A DNA stretch of 11,513 nt from Anaerolineales bacterium (GCA_011772595.1 WVZH01000335.1:36636-48148), one strand, 5' to 3'. Shown: positions 1-8,232, counted from the stretch's first letter. The notes: generated by a model from the letters alone, not told the origin. A program made the numbers and translations.

Positions 1-1017
1 CAAGGTGAACGTGTCGTCCCTCTTGATGCGTTTTACACAGGAGTTAGGAAGACGACGCTTCGTCCAGGTGAAATGGTCGTCGACATTGCATTTCCGAAGC
101 CTTCGTCTCAGGCGCGTAGCACGTTCATCAAATTCGGTCTTCGCCGAGCGCAAGCCATTTCGGTTGTCAACGTGGCTGCGTTGCTCGAGATTCACGATAA
201 TGAAATCGCGCGTGCAGTGATAACCTTGGGTTCGGTCGCGCCCACTGTCATCCACGCCGCTAACGCGGAGGCCTACTTGGAGGGTAAGGCCCTGACGGGA
301 AACGTCTTCGAAGAAGCTGGAGAACTGGCCGCTGCAGAGGCGAGCCCCATCGATGATCTCCGCGGCTCAGCGGAATTTCGTCGGGAGATGGTCCGTGTTT
401 GCACCCTGCGGGCGTTAAATGCACTCGCAAGCGGAACTGAACGTGATGGCTTTCCGACGAATCCGATCACGCTGTGGGGGGCCAGGGAGGTCCATATCGA
501 AAGCGCCCCTCCGGCTATCTATGAACATGGGCGAGGACTTCCTATAGAGACCAGGATTAATGGGGTATCGTATCGATTCGCATCTGGTCATGATAAAACG
601 CTGCTCAGGTTTCTTCGTGAGGAGGTGGGATTAACGGGTACGAAGGAAGGTTGTGCTGAAGGGGAGTGCGGCGCCTGCACGGTCTTTCTCGATGGCGTTG
701 CTGTGATGGCTTGTATGGTCCCTGCGCCGCGTGCCCATGGGGCGGAAATCACCACCGTGGAGGGCTTGATGGTAGATGGGATGTTACATCCCATCCAGCA
801 AGCATTTATCGAAGAAGGTTCCGTACAATGCGGTTATTGCACACCAGGATTCTTAATGTCTGGGGCCAAGCTGCTTGAAGAACGGACGCATCCTACTCGT
901 TCGGAAATTGAACAATCGATCACAGGCAATCTGTGTCGATGTACAGGCTATTACAAGATCGTAACAGCGTTCGAAAAAGCCGCCGGTATTCTAGAGGGTC
1001 AATCCAAAAAGGCGTAG
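1..1017 (+). CDS. Molybdenum hydroxylase FAD-binding / [2Fe-2S] fusion subunit (5' end missing)
   Basis: The 3' part (338 residues, reading open from base 1) of an electron-transfer subunit of a xanthine-dehydrogenase-family enzyme. Visible residues 1 to about 145 resemble the end of the FAD domain of CoxM/XdhB proteins, for example the stretch FIKFGLRRAQAISVVNVAAL. Residues 180-330 form a complete small iron-sulfur subunit. The plant-type cluster ligands are C218, C223, C226 and C238. The second cluster ligands are C277 and C280 (QCGYCTPGF) and C312 and C314 (CRCTGYY). All eight cysteines are present. In this family electrons pass from the Mo centre through the two clusters to FAD. The order here is FAD then FeS, the reverse of eukaryotic xanthine dehydrogenase; many bacteria use separate genes. 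The catalytic subunit lies downstream at 3254. The true start is outside the window. The family is clear; the substrate is not known. Confidence 0.93.
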   Translation, partial: QGERVVPLDAFYTGVRKTTLRPGEMVVDIAFPKPSSQARSTFIKFGLRRAQAISVVNVAALLEIHDNEIARAVITLGSVAPTVIHAANAEAYLEGKALTGNVFEEAGELAAAEASPIDDLRGSAEFRREMVRVCTLRALNALASGTERDGFPTNPITLWGAREVHIESAPPAIYEHGRGLPIETRINGVSYRFASGHDKTLLRFLREEVGLTGTKEGCAEGECGACTVFLDGVAVMACMVPAPRAHGAEITTVEGLMVDGMLHPIQQAFIEEGSVQCGYCTPGFLMSGAKLLEERTHPTRSEIEQSITGNLCRCTGYYKIVTAFEKAAGILEGQSKKA

Positions 1018-1030
1018 CTCAAGTGTTTGA

Positions 1031-1059
1031 TTGACAAGCACTCAGATCCGTGCTAAGTC
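1031..1059 (+). promoter_or_regulatory. Possible internal promoter before the small membrane protein gene
   Basis: A perfect TTGACA lies at 1031-1036. After a 17-nt spacer comes TAAGTC (1054-1059), preceded by TGC as in an extended -10. The -10 hexamer itself is poor. If active it would let the membrane-protein gene and later genes be transcribed apart from the FAD/FeS gene. Confidence 0.35.
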
Positions 1060-1127
1060 GAAAGTGAGGTTAAGAAATCCATCGTTCAGAATATCTCCAA
1101 TTATCCGTCATGGAATAGGAGGTCGCT

Positions 1128-1487
1128 ATGGGACGAAGGGATCGCTGGACGGATCGACAGCTTTACATGGAACGGCAGATGAAGAAGCGATTGCATCCTG
1201 CCTGGCGCGGTGTAGGATGCATCACTATCGTCGTACTCGGTGTAGTTGCCTACTTCTTCGCTGGGTGGTTCATAAGTGCGGGCTTGGTCTACTTCCCTCC
1301 GGCCTTGATACGCCCGCCGTTTGCTCCCTTTTTACCTCCGGGAGCGTTTGTCCAGGTGGTTGTGGCGCTCATTTTTATGGTGTTTAGCTACGCTGTGCTA
1401 AGTATCGTCTATGCGATAGCATTTCCCATCAAGCCGGGTGAAACGGATGCGCCGCCACCGAGGAAGACTCGACGCAGGAGACGATAA
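1128..1487 (+). CDS. Small two-helix membrane protein, function unknown
   Basis: A 119-residue protein I do not recognise. The start is well set by AGGAGG at 1117-1122 with a 5-nt spacer. It has a basic, hydrophilic N-terminus (residues 1-26), a hydrophobic segment at about 27-52, a proline-rich loop (57-72), and a second hydrophobic segment at about 73-99. A proline-rich, strongly basic tail ends in a run of arginines. Positive charge at both ends suggests both termini are cytoplasmic, with a short external hairpin loop. There is no cleavable signal peptide and no enzyme motif. It sits between two subunits of a molybdenum hydroxylase, 110 bases after the FAD/FeS gene and 8 bases before the next gene. 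A role in membrane attachment of the enzyme is possible, but nothing in the sequence shows it; it may be an unrelated insertion into the locus. Confidence 0.8.
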   Translation: MGRRDRWTDRQLYMERQMKKRLHPAWRGVGCITIVVLGVVAYFFAGWFISAGLVYFPPALIRPPFAPFLPPGAFVQVVVALIFMVFSYAVLSIVYAIAFPIKPGETDAPPPRKTRRRRR

Positions 1488-1495
1488 ACCTATCA

Positions 1496-3205
1496 ATGGA
1501 TCGAACAGTTCCACGCACTGGCTCTGAAGAGATCGAGCTTTATATCCGCACTTATTATTCTCTCTTGCGCTCGTCCACTGACGTTCAAATCCGCACGTTG
1601 GAAGAAGTTCACGCCAACATGGGTTCCTCGCTGCATCTGAAAGCTAGAGAGCAGGTGATCGATGTATCAGCCTTTATCTATTGCCTGCTCAGATTGCCGA
1701 CCTGTATTACCGAAGTGGAACGGGTGATCCTCGGACAAAGTCAGGAAGTGTTTCGACAACATGGCTTTGGCGATGTTGAAGCCTGGCAGCCGGTGGAGGC
1801 GAAAGCACGTCGGCGGCGAAGCTTTTACGATGGTAAAGACACACTGGCAACCTACGTCGCCAGCAGATCGGACATCGACGACTTAATCCCGATTCTGACT
1901 GCATTTCAAATTGAGTGGAATAAATTCAACCGCTTGCTACGCGGGGAGCAGGTAGGGCAATTTCTCAAGGATCCACCAGATGGAGAAGATGGTCTGGCGG
2001 TGCTAGGCCACGGCTTGGGTGTCGATCTTGAAGATCTTAACCGCTTGTGGAGCGTGTGGGGCTCCGAATTATGGCCGATGCTGCGTAACATTGCCGCAAG
2101 CAGGAAGCGATTTCAGGTTCTTTTGCTCGCCAGTTCGCTGAATCACTATCGGCGAGCGACACAGTCGTGGTGGGAGGCCGTCGAGGACGTCATACCTTCC
2201 ATCTTGAACCGTCCTGTCTACTTCATCTCTAGCAACACCCACAGCATCGTGAACTTGTTTACAGGCTTTGCCATGCGGCATGAGGAAGAACTGGTACGTT
2301 ATTTGGAATGTCCGGACTGCTCTGATTTGAGAGCGGAATGGGAAGACATAGAGGCGCGTCAAGTACGTTCCAGTCGCGAGAACTTTCTCTACTATGTCAT
2401 GAAAAAATATATGGCAACAGAGAATGGGCGTCATCTCGTAGCGGAGCGCGCAAAGGACGAAGAAGCCAGCGGTATCCTGAGAATCCCGAGCCGACATGGC
2501 TTCGACGTAGACGTCCAGGTTGTCGATCTCAAGCGTCTTCGACTTGAAGGGATTGATCCACGTCTCTTTCAGCCCGGTCATGAATCCCTGAGTGAGAGCG
2601 AAGCGTTGATCGTAAACATCGATTATCCACTAGGGATGGGCGCTTATCTGATCCTTTCACATCTGGCAACGCGCGTGGGCGAGTTGCGTGGTATCTACAT
2701 CATGGGGAAGGCGGCGACCTTGAACGGGGTCATTGGTGACATCATGATCCCTTCCGTGGTGCATGACGAACAGTCACAAAATACATTCCTATTTGATAAT
2801 TGTTTCAGTGGTGAAGGTGTTGGAGAAGATCTTGTATATGGCACGGTCCTTGATAATCAGAAGGCGGTCAGTGTGAGAGGGACATTCTTGCAGACCCCAC
2901 GTTACATGGATGTGTTCTATCGGGAAGGGTATACAGATATTGAGATGGAAGCCGGGCCATATCTGTCGGCGGTCTATGAGATGTATCGACCGAAGCGTTA
3001 CCCTGCCAACGAAATCGTCGATCTCCATGGATTACCCTTCGATCTCGGGATTCTGCACTACGCATCGGATACGCCGTTGAGCAAAGGAAAAAACTTGGGA
3101 GCAGGATCGCTTTCCTACTTCGGTATGGATCCTACTTATGCCGCCAGTCTAGCAATACTGCGCAGGATATTTAGTCTTGAAATCGCCGCGCTAAGAAAGT
3201 CCTAG
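1496..3205 (+). CDS. Uncharacterised protein with nucleoside-phosphorylase-like C-terminal domain
   Basis: A 569-residue protein. Residues 1 to about 330 look helical and match nothing I can name. Residues about 365-569 resemble the nucleoside phosphorylase-I (PNP/UDP) fold. Three features support this: a glycine-rich strand-loop with GDIMIPS (residues 401-420); DIEMEAGPYLSAVYEM at 481-496, which parallels the ribose-binding MExE-type motif; and YASDTP at 522-527, where D525 sits where the family has its catalytic SD aspartate. Classical enzymes of this fold cleave purine or pyrimidine nucleosides with phosphate, but catalysis here is unproven. It may belong to a family of about 560-residue uncharacterised proteins (I think DUF6909, from memory). 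The ATG at 1496 has AGGAG 15 nt upstream, a long spacing, but no better in-frame start exists. It lies 48 bases before the catalytic-subunit start, so a purine link is tempting but is inference. Confidence 0.75.
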   Translation: MDRTVPRTGSEEIELYIRTYYSLLRSSTDVQIRTLEEVHANMGSSLHLKAREQVIDVSAFIYCLLRLPTCITEVERVILGQSQEVFRQHGFGDVEAWQPVEAKARRRRSFYDGKDTLATYVASRSDIDDLIPILTAFQIEWNKFNRLLRGEQVGQFLKDPPDGEDGLAVLGHGLGVDLEDLNRLWSVWGSELWPMLRNIAASRKRFQVLLLASSLNHYRRATQSWWEAVEDVIPSILNRPVYFISSNTHSIVNLFTGFAMRHEEELVRYLECPDCSDLRAEWEDIEARQVRSSRENFLYYVMKKYMATENGRHLVAERAKDEEASGILRIPSRHGFDVDVQVVDLKRLRLEGIDPRLFQPGHESLSESEALIVNIDYPLGMGAYLILSHLATRVGELRGIYIMGKAATLNGVIGDIMIPSVVHDEQSQNTFLFDNCFSGEGVGEDLVYGTVLDNQKAVSVRGTFLQTPRYMDVFYREGYTDIEMEAGPYLSAVYEMYRPKRYPANEIVDLHGLPFDLGILHYASDTPLSKGKNLGAGSLSYFGMDPTYAASLAILRRIFSLEIAALRKS

Positions 3206-3253
3206 AGCGGGAAGTCCTATAAGTTGGTGGACAAGTCGAGTGAGGAGTCACGC

Positions 3254-5482
3254 ATGTCTTTGATCGGTAAATCGACTCACAGGGTGGACGCAATGGGCAA
3301 AGTCACAGGGGTGACCTTGTTTCCTGGGGATATCGATATGCCCGACCAAGCCTATATGAAAATCCTGTTTGCCGGACGACCCCATGCCATCATCCGAAAT
3401 CTGGATACTTCGGCCGCAGAGGATTTTCCGGGTGTCCTGGCGGTGTTTACGGCTGCAGACGTTCCGGTGAACGAGTACGGCTTGATTATGCCCGATCAAC
3501 CCGTGCTATGTGGTCCTGGATCCACGAATCCGAATGCGGATCGCGTGCGCTTCGTCGGTGATCAGGTAGCACTGGTCGTTGCAGAAAGTGAGTCGATTGC
3601 TGAAGAGGCGATCCAGAGAATTGTCGTTGAATACGAAGATTTGCCCGTGCTCACCGATCCGATCGCGACGATGAAAGCGGGTTCCATGTTGATACATCCC
3701 GACCGAGGGAGCAACGTCTTTTGCCACTATCGCATCCGCAAAGGAGATCTCGAGACCGCTTTTGAAGAGGCCGCTGTGATCGTCGAAGCGGAGTACAGGA
3801 CACCAGCCCAGGAGCATGCCTACCTGCAACCAGAGGCTGGCCTGGGGTATATCGACGACGAGGGCCGCGTGACGGTAGAAGTCGCCGGGCAGTGGACGCA
3901 TGAAGATCGGGAACAGATTGCGCATGCGCTCGCACTGCCAGAAGAACAGATACGTGTGATCTACCCGGCCATTGGCGGCGCTTTCGGCGGTCGTGAGGAC
4001 ATGTCGGTCCAGATCGTCCTTGCCCTGGCCGCCTGGCGTTTGCGTCAGCGTGGCGTCCATCGCCCGGTGAAGATCATCTGGTCGCGCGAGGAGTCGATCC
4101 TGGGGCACCACAAGCGACATCCATGCATCCTGCGTTCCAAATGGGGTGCCACGAAAGAAGGAAAGATTATCGCGGCGGAGATGGAGATAATTCAAGACGG
4201 AGGTGCATATGCCTATACATCGACGAAAGTTCTTGGCAATAGCACATTGATGTGCACCGGTCCGTATGAGATCCCCAATGTCAAGGTGGATGCCTACTCA
4301 GTATACACAAATCACATCCCAGGAGGGGCTTTCCGAGGCTTTGGAGGTCCTCAAGCCGCGTTTGCTGCTGAAAGTCAGATGAACAAGATCGCCGAAGCCC
4401 TAGACATAGATCCCGTCGAATTACGAGCCCGCAATGTACTCTCGGAAGGAGCAGTGCTTTCCGTAGGGACGCCCCTGCCAAAGGGCGTGACGATCGGCGA
4501 TGTCGTCGGGAAATGTGCAGAGCGTTCGGGGTGGAGCAAGGGGAAGTCCGGATGGACCAAGCCTACTCGTGAAATGTTGGGAAGCCCATCGGAATCCTAC
4601 CTGCGGCGTGGGATTGGCTTCGCTTGCGGTTTTAAGAATGTGGGTTTCTCTTTTGGTGCTCCTGAACAATGCATGGCTACCCTTGAGCTTCACGGTGGTG
4701 CTGCGATTGAGGAGGTCGTGGTTTACCATGCTGGGGCGGAAGTTGGCCAGGGCGCACATACTGTTATGGCTCAGATGGCGGCCGAGGCGGTTGGTGTTTC
4801 TATCGATAAGGTGCGCCTCGTCGTATCCGACACCGCTACCTCCGACAACTCTGGTTCGGCCTCCGCCTCGAGAATGACCTTTATGGCAGGTAATGCCATC
4901 CGGGGAGCGGCCGAGGCGGCGCTCGAAAAGTGGCGGCAGGAAGATCGACCTGCGATCGCGACGTATCAATATCGTCCACCACCAACCACGCCCTTTGATC
5001 CGCAATCTGGAAAATCTGACCCCAATTTCGCATACGGGTACGTAGCTGAAGCCGTCACGATCGAAGTGGACCTGCAGACCGGCCAGGTACGGATTCTTGA
5101 TGTCATCTGTGCGGATGACGTGGGTCGTGCAGTGAACCCACAGTTAATCCAAGGTCAAATTGAGGGGGCGGTTGTGCAAGCCGGAGGCTATGTCATCTTG
5201 GAAGATTTCCAGCAAGTGGGCGGATATGTGCAAACCTCCCAACTCTCCACCTACCTGATCCCCTCGGTGCTGGATATCCCAGAGAGGGTTGAATCACTCA
5301 TTCTGGAGTATGCCGATCCTATCGGACCTTGGGGGGCACGGGGAATGGGGGAAATGCCGTACATTCCATTAGCACCAGCGGTCATCGCGGCCATGCACGA
5401 TGCATGCGGGGTGTGGTTCGATGAATTCCCACTCACTCCGGAGCGGGTTGTACGGGTTTTAGACGAGGCCGGGGTTCGGTGA
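3254..5482 (+). CDS. Xanthine dehydrogenase-family molybdopterin-binding catalytic subunit
   Basis: The catalytic subunit (742 residues), which binds the molybdopterin cofactor and hydroxylates the substrate. The N-terminal a/b-hammerhead domain starts with IGKSTHRVDAMGKVTG (4-19). Mo-domain motifs follow in order: GGAFGGRED (241-249), HIPGGAFRGFGGPQAAF (354-370), with R361 in the substrate-channel position, EVGQG (496-500), and the C-terminal GARGMGEMP. E700 in that last motif is the expected catalytic base. The ATG at 3254 is chosen because GAGGAG (3242-3247) lies 6 nt before it and the family's N-terminus begins there. An upstream in-frame TTG at 3224 would add ten residues. The segment after residue 560 is short, running straight into a proline-rich RPPPTTPFDP stretch; I take this as a subfamily trait. 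There is no selenocysteine, but any selenium in this family is a Mo ligand rather than a residue. The FAD/FeS partner is the gene ending at 1017. The substrate is not determinable. Confidence 0.93.
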   Translation: MSLIGKSTHRVDAMGKVTGVTLFPGDIDMPDQAYMKILFAGRPHAIIRNLDTSAAEDFPGVLAVFTAADVPVNEYGLIMPDQPVLCGPGSTNPNADRVRFVGDQVALVVAESESIAEEAIQRIVVEYEDLPVLTDPIATMKAGSMLIHPDRGSNVFCHYRIRKGDLETAFEEAAVIVEAEYRTPAQEHAYLQPEAGLGYIDDEGRVTVEVAGQWTHEDREQIAHALALPEEQIRVIYPAIGGAFGGREDMSVQIVLALAAWRLRQRGVHRPVKIIWSREESILGHHKRHPCILRSKWGATKEGKIIAAEMEIIQDGGAYAYTSTKVLGNSTLMCTGPYEIPNVKVDAYSVYTNHIPGGAFRGFGGPQAAFAAESQMNKIAEALDIDPVELRARNVLSEGAVLSVGTPLPKGVTIGDVVGKCAERSGWSKGKSGWTKPTREMLGSPSESYLRRGIGFACGFKNVGFSFGAPEQCMATLELHGGAAIEEVVVYHAGAEVGQGAHTVMAQMAAEAVGVSIDKVRLVVSDTATSDNSGSASASRMTFMAGNAIRGAAEAALEKWRQEDRPAIATYQYRPPPTTPFDPQSGKSDPNFAYGYVAEAVTIEVDLQTGQVRILDVICADDVGRAVNPQLIQGQIEGAVVQAGGYVILEDFQQVGGYVQTSQLSTYLIPSVLDIPERVESLILEYADPIGPWGARGMGEMPYIPLAPAVIAAMHDACGVWFDEFPLTPERVVRVLDEAGVR

Positions 5483-6297
5483 AACATCGCGCCCCCCTCA
5501 TCCTGGTCCGTGGTGGTGGGGATTTAGCAACCGGCGTGGCAATACGCTTGCACCGTTGCGGTTTCCAGGTTGTTGTGACCGAAATTGCACAGCCTCTTGC
5601 AGTACGACGCTTGGTGGCCCTGGCGGAGGCGATCTACGCAGGGCAGATTTCAATCGAGGGGGTCTCCGCCCGGCGCGTTGACGACGTGCCGGGCGCATTG
5701 CGTGTACTGGAAAAAAATCTCATCCCCGTTCTTGTCGATCCTGAGGCGACATCTCGTGAGGAGTTAAACCCGGCGGCGTTGGTGGATGGCAGGATGCATA
5801 AGTTGCCGACCACATTTGATCTCGATTCGGTGCCCTTCGTCATCGGGATCGGCCCCGGATTTCACGTCGGAGAGAATTGCCACGCCGTCGTTGAATCCAA
5901 TCGCGGCCACAATTTGGGTCGAGTCTTTTGGTCAGGGAGTGCACAAGATGATACCGGCATTCCCGAGCCCATAGGTAACTTCGATGCCGATCGTGTCTTG
6001 CGTGCGCCTGCAGATGGTTTTTTTGAGGGGCGTATCCAACTAGCCTCGGTTGTGAAGAAGGGAGACGTCATCGCTCGTGTGGGAAATGTCCCCTTGCATG
6101 CACCCTTCGGAGGAGTGTTAAGAGGGATCCTTCATGATGGCCTGGAGGTGGAAAGAGGTGTGAAAGTTGGGGATCTCGATCCCCGTGGAATCCTTGAGTA
6201 TTGCTTTCAGATTTCGGATAAGGCTCTGGCGGTAGGAGGGGGTGTATTGGAGGCCTTACTCTCCAAGGCCGAGATTCGTTCGCGACTGAGGCCTTGA
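5479..6297 (+). CDS. yqeB: YqeB-family selenium-dependent molybdenum hydroxylase maturation protein
   Basis: A 272-residue protein that overlaps the stop of the large subunit by 4 bases (GTGA), so translation is probably coupled. GTG is the start. GAGG lies 10 nt upstream, and the family's first strand follows at once: LILVRGGGDLATGVAIRLHR (7-26), a Rossmann-like nucleotide-binding loop related to XdhC. VVVTEIAQPLAVRR (31-44) and the AEAIYAGQISIEGVSARRV stretch (49-67) are characteristic of YqeB/EF2563. Residues about 172-236 look like a barrel-sandwich (biotinyl/lipoyl-like) domain: APADGFF, VVKKGDVIARVG, APFGGVLRG. Family knowledge links YqeB to organisms with selenium-labile molybdenum hydroxylases and to a late maturation step of the Mo centre; the chemistry is not settled. 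Its place directly after the catalytic subunit fits a dedicated maturase. The gene symbol is by family resemblance only. Confidence 0.88.
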   Translation: MKHRAPLILVRGGGDLATGVAIRLHRCGFQVVVTEIAQPLAVRRLVALAEAIYAGQISIEGVSARRVDDVPGALRVLEKNLIPVLVDPEATSREELNPAALVDGRMHKLPTTFDLDSVPFVIGIGPGFHVGENCHAVVESNRGHNLGRVFWSGSAQDDTGIPEPIGNFDADRVLRAPADGFFEGRIQLASVVKKGDVIARVGNVPLHAPFGGVLRGILHDGLEVERGVKVGDLDPRGILEYCFQISDKALAVGGGVLEALLSKAEIRSRLRP

Positions 6298-6298
6298 G

Positions 6299-7636
6299 AT
6301 GCGTTTGGTGGACGCCCTTAGAGCTCGGTCGAAGGGCGCGATCGCCTTCACCGGAGCGGGGGGTAAGTCGACTGCGATGGGCTGTTTGGCTATGGAGTTG
6401 GCCGATGAACGCCCTGTTCTATTGACCACAACAACAAAGTTGGGACTCGATCAGACCATACTGGCAAATTCTCATTGGATCGCTTCGCCAGCTACAAGTT
6501 TCGAAGGTCTCGTTCAGACTTTAGATGAGGCTCGAACTGTCCTCGTAACAGGTCCTGCATCCGCTGATGAGTCAAAGTGGACGGGATTAGACCACGCCCA
6601 GGTGCATAATTTGCATGAAGTCGCCCATCGTGAGGGCGCGAGTTTGCTCATCGAGGCCGATGGTGCCCGAGGGCGCTCCCTTAAAGCACCCGCAGAACAT
6701 GAGCCGGCACTACCGCTATTCGTCGATCTTGTCGTCCCGTTGATTGGATTGGACGTGTTGGGTGAAACGCTTGATGATCGCTGGGTGCATCGGCCGGATC
6801 TCGTCGCGAAATTGTTATCCTTGCCATTGGGCTCTCGCCTGCAGCACACACACATTGCAGAGCTCATCGTCCACAAGCAGGGAGGGATGAAAGGTGTGCC
6901 AGCTGGGGTCGAGGTGCGCGCCCTACTGAATAAAGCAGAAACCCCCTCACGGATCGAGTACGGACGCTGGATTGCGGAAAGGACGATCGAGTCGGGATCG
7001 GTCTCAGCTTGCGTGCTCGCTGCATTAACCCAGGAACCCCCAGTTTTCGAGGCGGTAGTTCCTTTAGCCGGTATTGTGCTTGCTGCAGGCGGCTCACTCC
7101 GACTCGAGCAGCCAAAACAACTAATACCCTGGAAGGGAAAACCCCTTGTTTGGTATGCGGTTCAGGCGGCATTGAGGGCTGGATGTTCACCCGTTGTCGT
7201 GGTGATCGGTGCGCATGGAGGTCTAGTCCGAGAAGCATTAGCGGGGGAGCCTGTTGCTTTTGTAGAGAACCCCGATTGGGAGATTGGCCAGAGTGCGTCT
7301 GTGAAAGCCGGTCTACGTGCCGTGGAGAAGGAAGTTGAAGCCGTGGTCATGTTCCTATCCGACATGCCTTTGGTGGATGCTGAACTGGTGAAATCTTTGG
7401 TCCAAGCGCACCGTGAGACACTGTCTCCGTTAGTCGCCCCTCGGGCCGGAGGCAGGCGTGGGAATCCCGTTCTCTTCGATCTTGTCACCTTCTCCGCCTT
7501 GCACGAAATCGTAGGCGATCAAGGGGGACGTGTGCTCTTCGACCATTTTCCGGTGGAATGGGTTTCATGGGATGAATCGGTCTTGCTCGACATTGATACG
7601 CAAAGTGATCTCGATGCGTTGAGAGGTGAGGGATGA
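6299..7636 (+). CDS. YqeC-like P-loop protein fused to a MocA/YgfJ-like nucleotidyltransferase
   Basis: A 445-residue two-domain protein starting 1 base after yqeB. Residues 1 to about 245 match the YqeC selenium-cofactor family. They carry a P-loop GAGGKST (19-25), a TTTTKL segment (43-48), the EADGARGRSLKAP motif (119-131), a conserved VVPLIGLDVLG (145-155), and NKAE (211-214) in the place of a guanine-type NKxD motif. Residues about 257-445 are a GT-A nucleotidyltransferase of the MocA/YgfJ type. They show LAAGGSLRLEQPKQL (261-275), the metal-binding aspartate in SDMP (354-357), RRGNP (386-390) and DIDT (431-434). MocA enzymes add CMP to molybdopterin. The acidic GLRLEQPK spacing departs from the usual RMGxxK: an extra L and no MG. 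YqeC and the transferase are usually separate genes, so this is a fusion. The start is taken as ATG 6299; the ribosome binding site is weak, fitting re-initiation after yqeB. Confidence 0.88.
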   Translation: MRLVDALRARSKGAIAFTGAGGKSTAMGCLAMELADERPVLLTTTTKLGLDQTILANSHWIASPATSFEGLVQTLDEARTVLVTGPASADESKWTGLDHAQVHNLHEVAHREGASLLIEADGARGRSLKAPAEHEPALPLFVDLVVPLIGLDVLGETLDDRWVHRPDLVAKLLSLPLGSRLQHTHIAELIVHKQGGMKGVPAGVEVRALLNKAETPSRIEYGRWIAERTIESGSVSACVLAALTQEPPVFEAVVPLAGIVLAAGGSLRLEQPKQLIPWKGKPLVWYAVQAALRAGCSPVVVVIGAHGGLVREALAGEPVAFVENPDWEIGQSASVKAGLRAVEKEVEAVVMFLSDMPLVDAELVKSLVQAHRETLSPLVAPRAGGRRGNPVLFDLVTFSALHEIVGDQGGRVLFDHFPVEWVSWDESVLLDIDTQSDLDALRGEG

Positions 7637-8229
7637 TCGCTGCCGTTCTTCTTGCTGCGGGGGAATCGAAACGGATGGGAGCGCCGAAAATGTCGCTTCC
7701 GTGGGTTCGCGATCGTAGCGTGATCGCGGAAATGGTCGAAATTTTTCGTGAGGGGGGCGCGTCGCCCATCATCGTCGTGACTGGCGGTGATCGACAAGTC
7801 GTTGAGGATTCGCTAGCAGGAGCAGACGTTCACATCGTTCATAACCCTAATTTCGCGCGTGGGGAGATGTTGAGTTCAGTAAAGAGCGGCTTGATCGCTG
7901 TACAAGAATTTTCCGTTGACGCAGTCATGGTTTGCCCAGGCGATTTGCCCCTTCTTCTCGCTGACACAGTGTGTGCTCTGATCGAAAGGTGGCAGCGCGA
8001 TCCTCAAGCCATCCTCGTTCCGAGCTACCAAGATCGCCGAGGGCACCCGGTTGTGCTGGCCAAGGAGGTTTGGCCAAGCATTCTCGCCTTGGGGGAAGAC
8101 CAGACATTGCGAGAGTATCTTAAGAAAAACGAGACATCGATCGCTTATTTGGTGGTGGAGGATCCTGGGATACGTGTGGATATTGACACGCCTAAGGAAT
8201 ACCGCAACGCTCTTAGAGATGCGGAGTAA
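7633..8229 (+). CDS. MocA/YgfJ-family molybdenum cofactor nucleotidyltransferase
   Basis: A 198-residue single-domain nucleotidyltransferase overlapping the previous stop by 4 bases (ATGA). The signature loop LAAGESKRMGAPKMSLPW (7-24) is close to E. coli MocA, including the AAG (rather than the AGG of MobA) and the KM-LPW after the lysine. PGDLP (102-106) carries the metal-binding aspartate. RRGHPVVL (135-142) and VDIDTPKEY (182-190) complete the family pattern. The likely reaction is transfer of CMP from CTP to Mo-molybdopterin, giving the cytosine dinucleotide cofactor used by xanthine-dehydrogenase-family enzymes. It is the second such domain in the operon, since the gene before it carries another; the two are clearly diverged. 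They may differ in nucleotide or acceptor, or one may act as a cofactor-delivery chaperone. It is the last gene of the cluster, as a 178-base gap follows. Confidence 0.9.
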   Translation: MIAAVLLAAGESKRMGAPKMSLPWVRDRSVIAEMVEIFREGGASPIIVVTGGDRQVVEDSLAGADVHIVHNPNFARGEMLSSVKSGLIAVQEFSVDAVMVCPGDLPLLLADTVCALIERWQRDPQAILVPSYQDRRGHPVVLAKEVWPSILALGEDQTLREYLKKNETSIAYLVVEDPGIRVDIDTPKEYRNALRDAE

Positions 8230-8232
8230 TCA

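Noticed and set aside
1031..1387. 118-codon + strand frame overlapping the small membrane protein gene
   Set aside because: It overlaps the 1128 gene in another frame, starts with TTG, has no ribosome binding site and its product resembles no protein. The 1128 gene has an ideal AGGAGG and clear membrane segments.
2069..2581. 170-codon minus-strand frame inside the 569-residue gene
   Set aside because: It is antisense to a well-supported coding frame, has no motifs, and is not linked to any minus-strand gene.
3506..4195. 229-codon minus-strand frame inside the catalytic subunit gene
   Set aside because: It lies opposite conserved Mo-domain motifs and has no recognisable domain; it follows from codon bias on the + strand.
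4500..4877. 125-codon + strand frame inside the catalytic subunit gene
   Set aside because: It is out of frame with the conserved EVGQG region and its composition is not protein-like.
4913..4985. Internal deletion in the catalytic subunit (short segment after residue 560)
   Set aside because: The frame is intact and the joined RPPPTTPFDP stretch reads as natural sequence; I judge it a subfamily feature.
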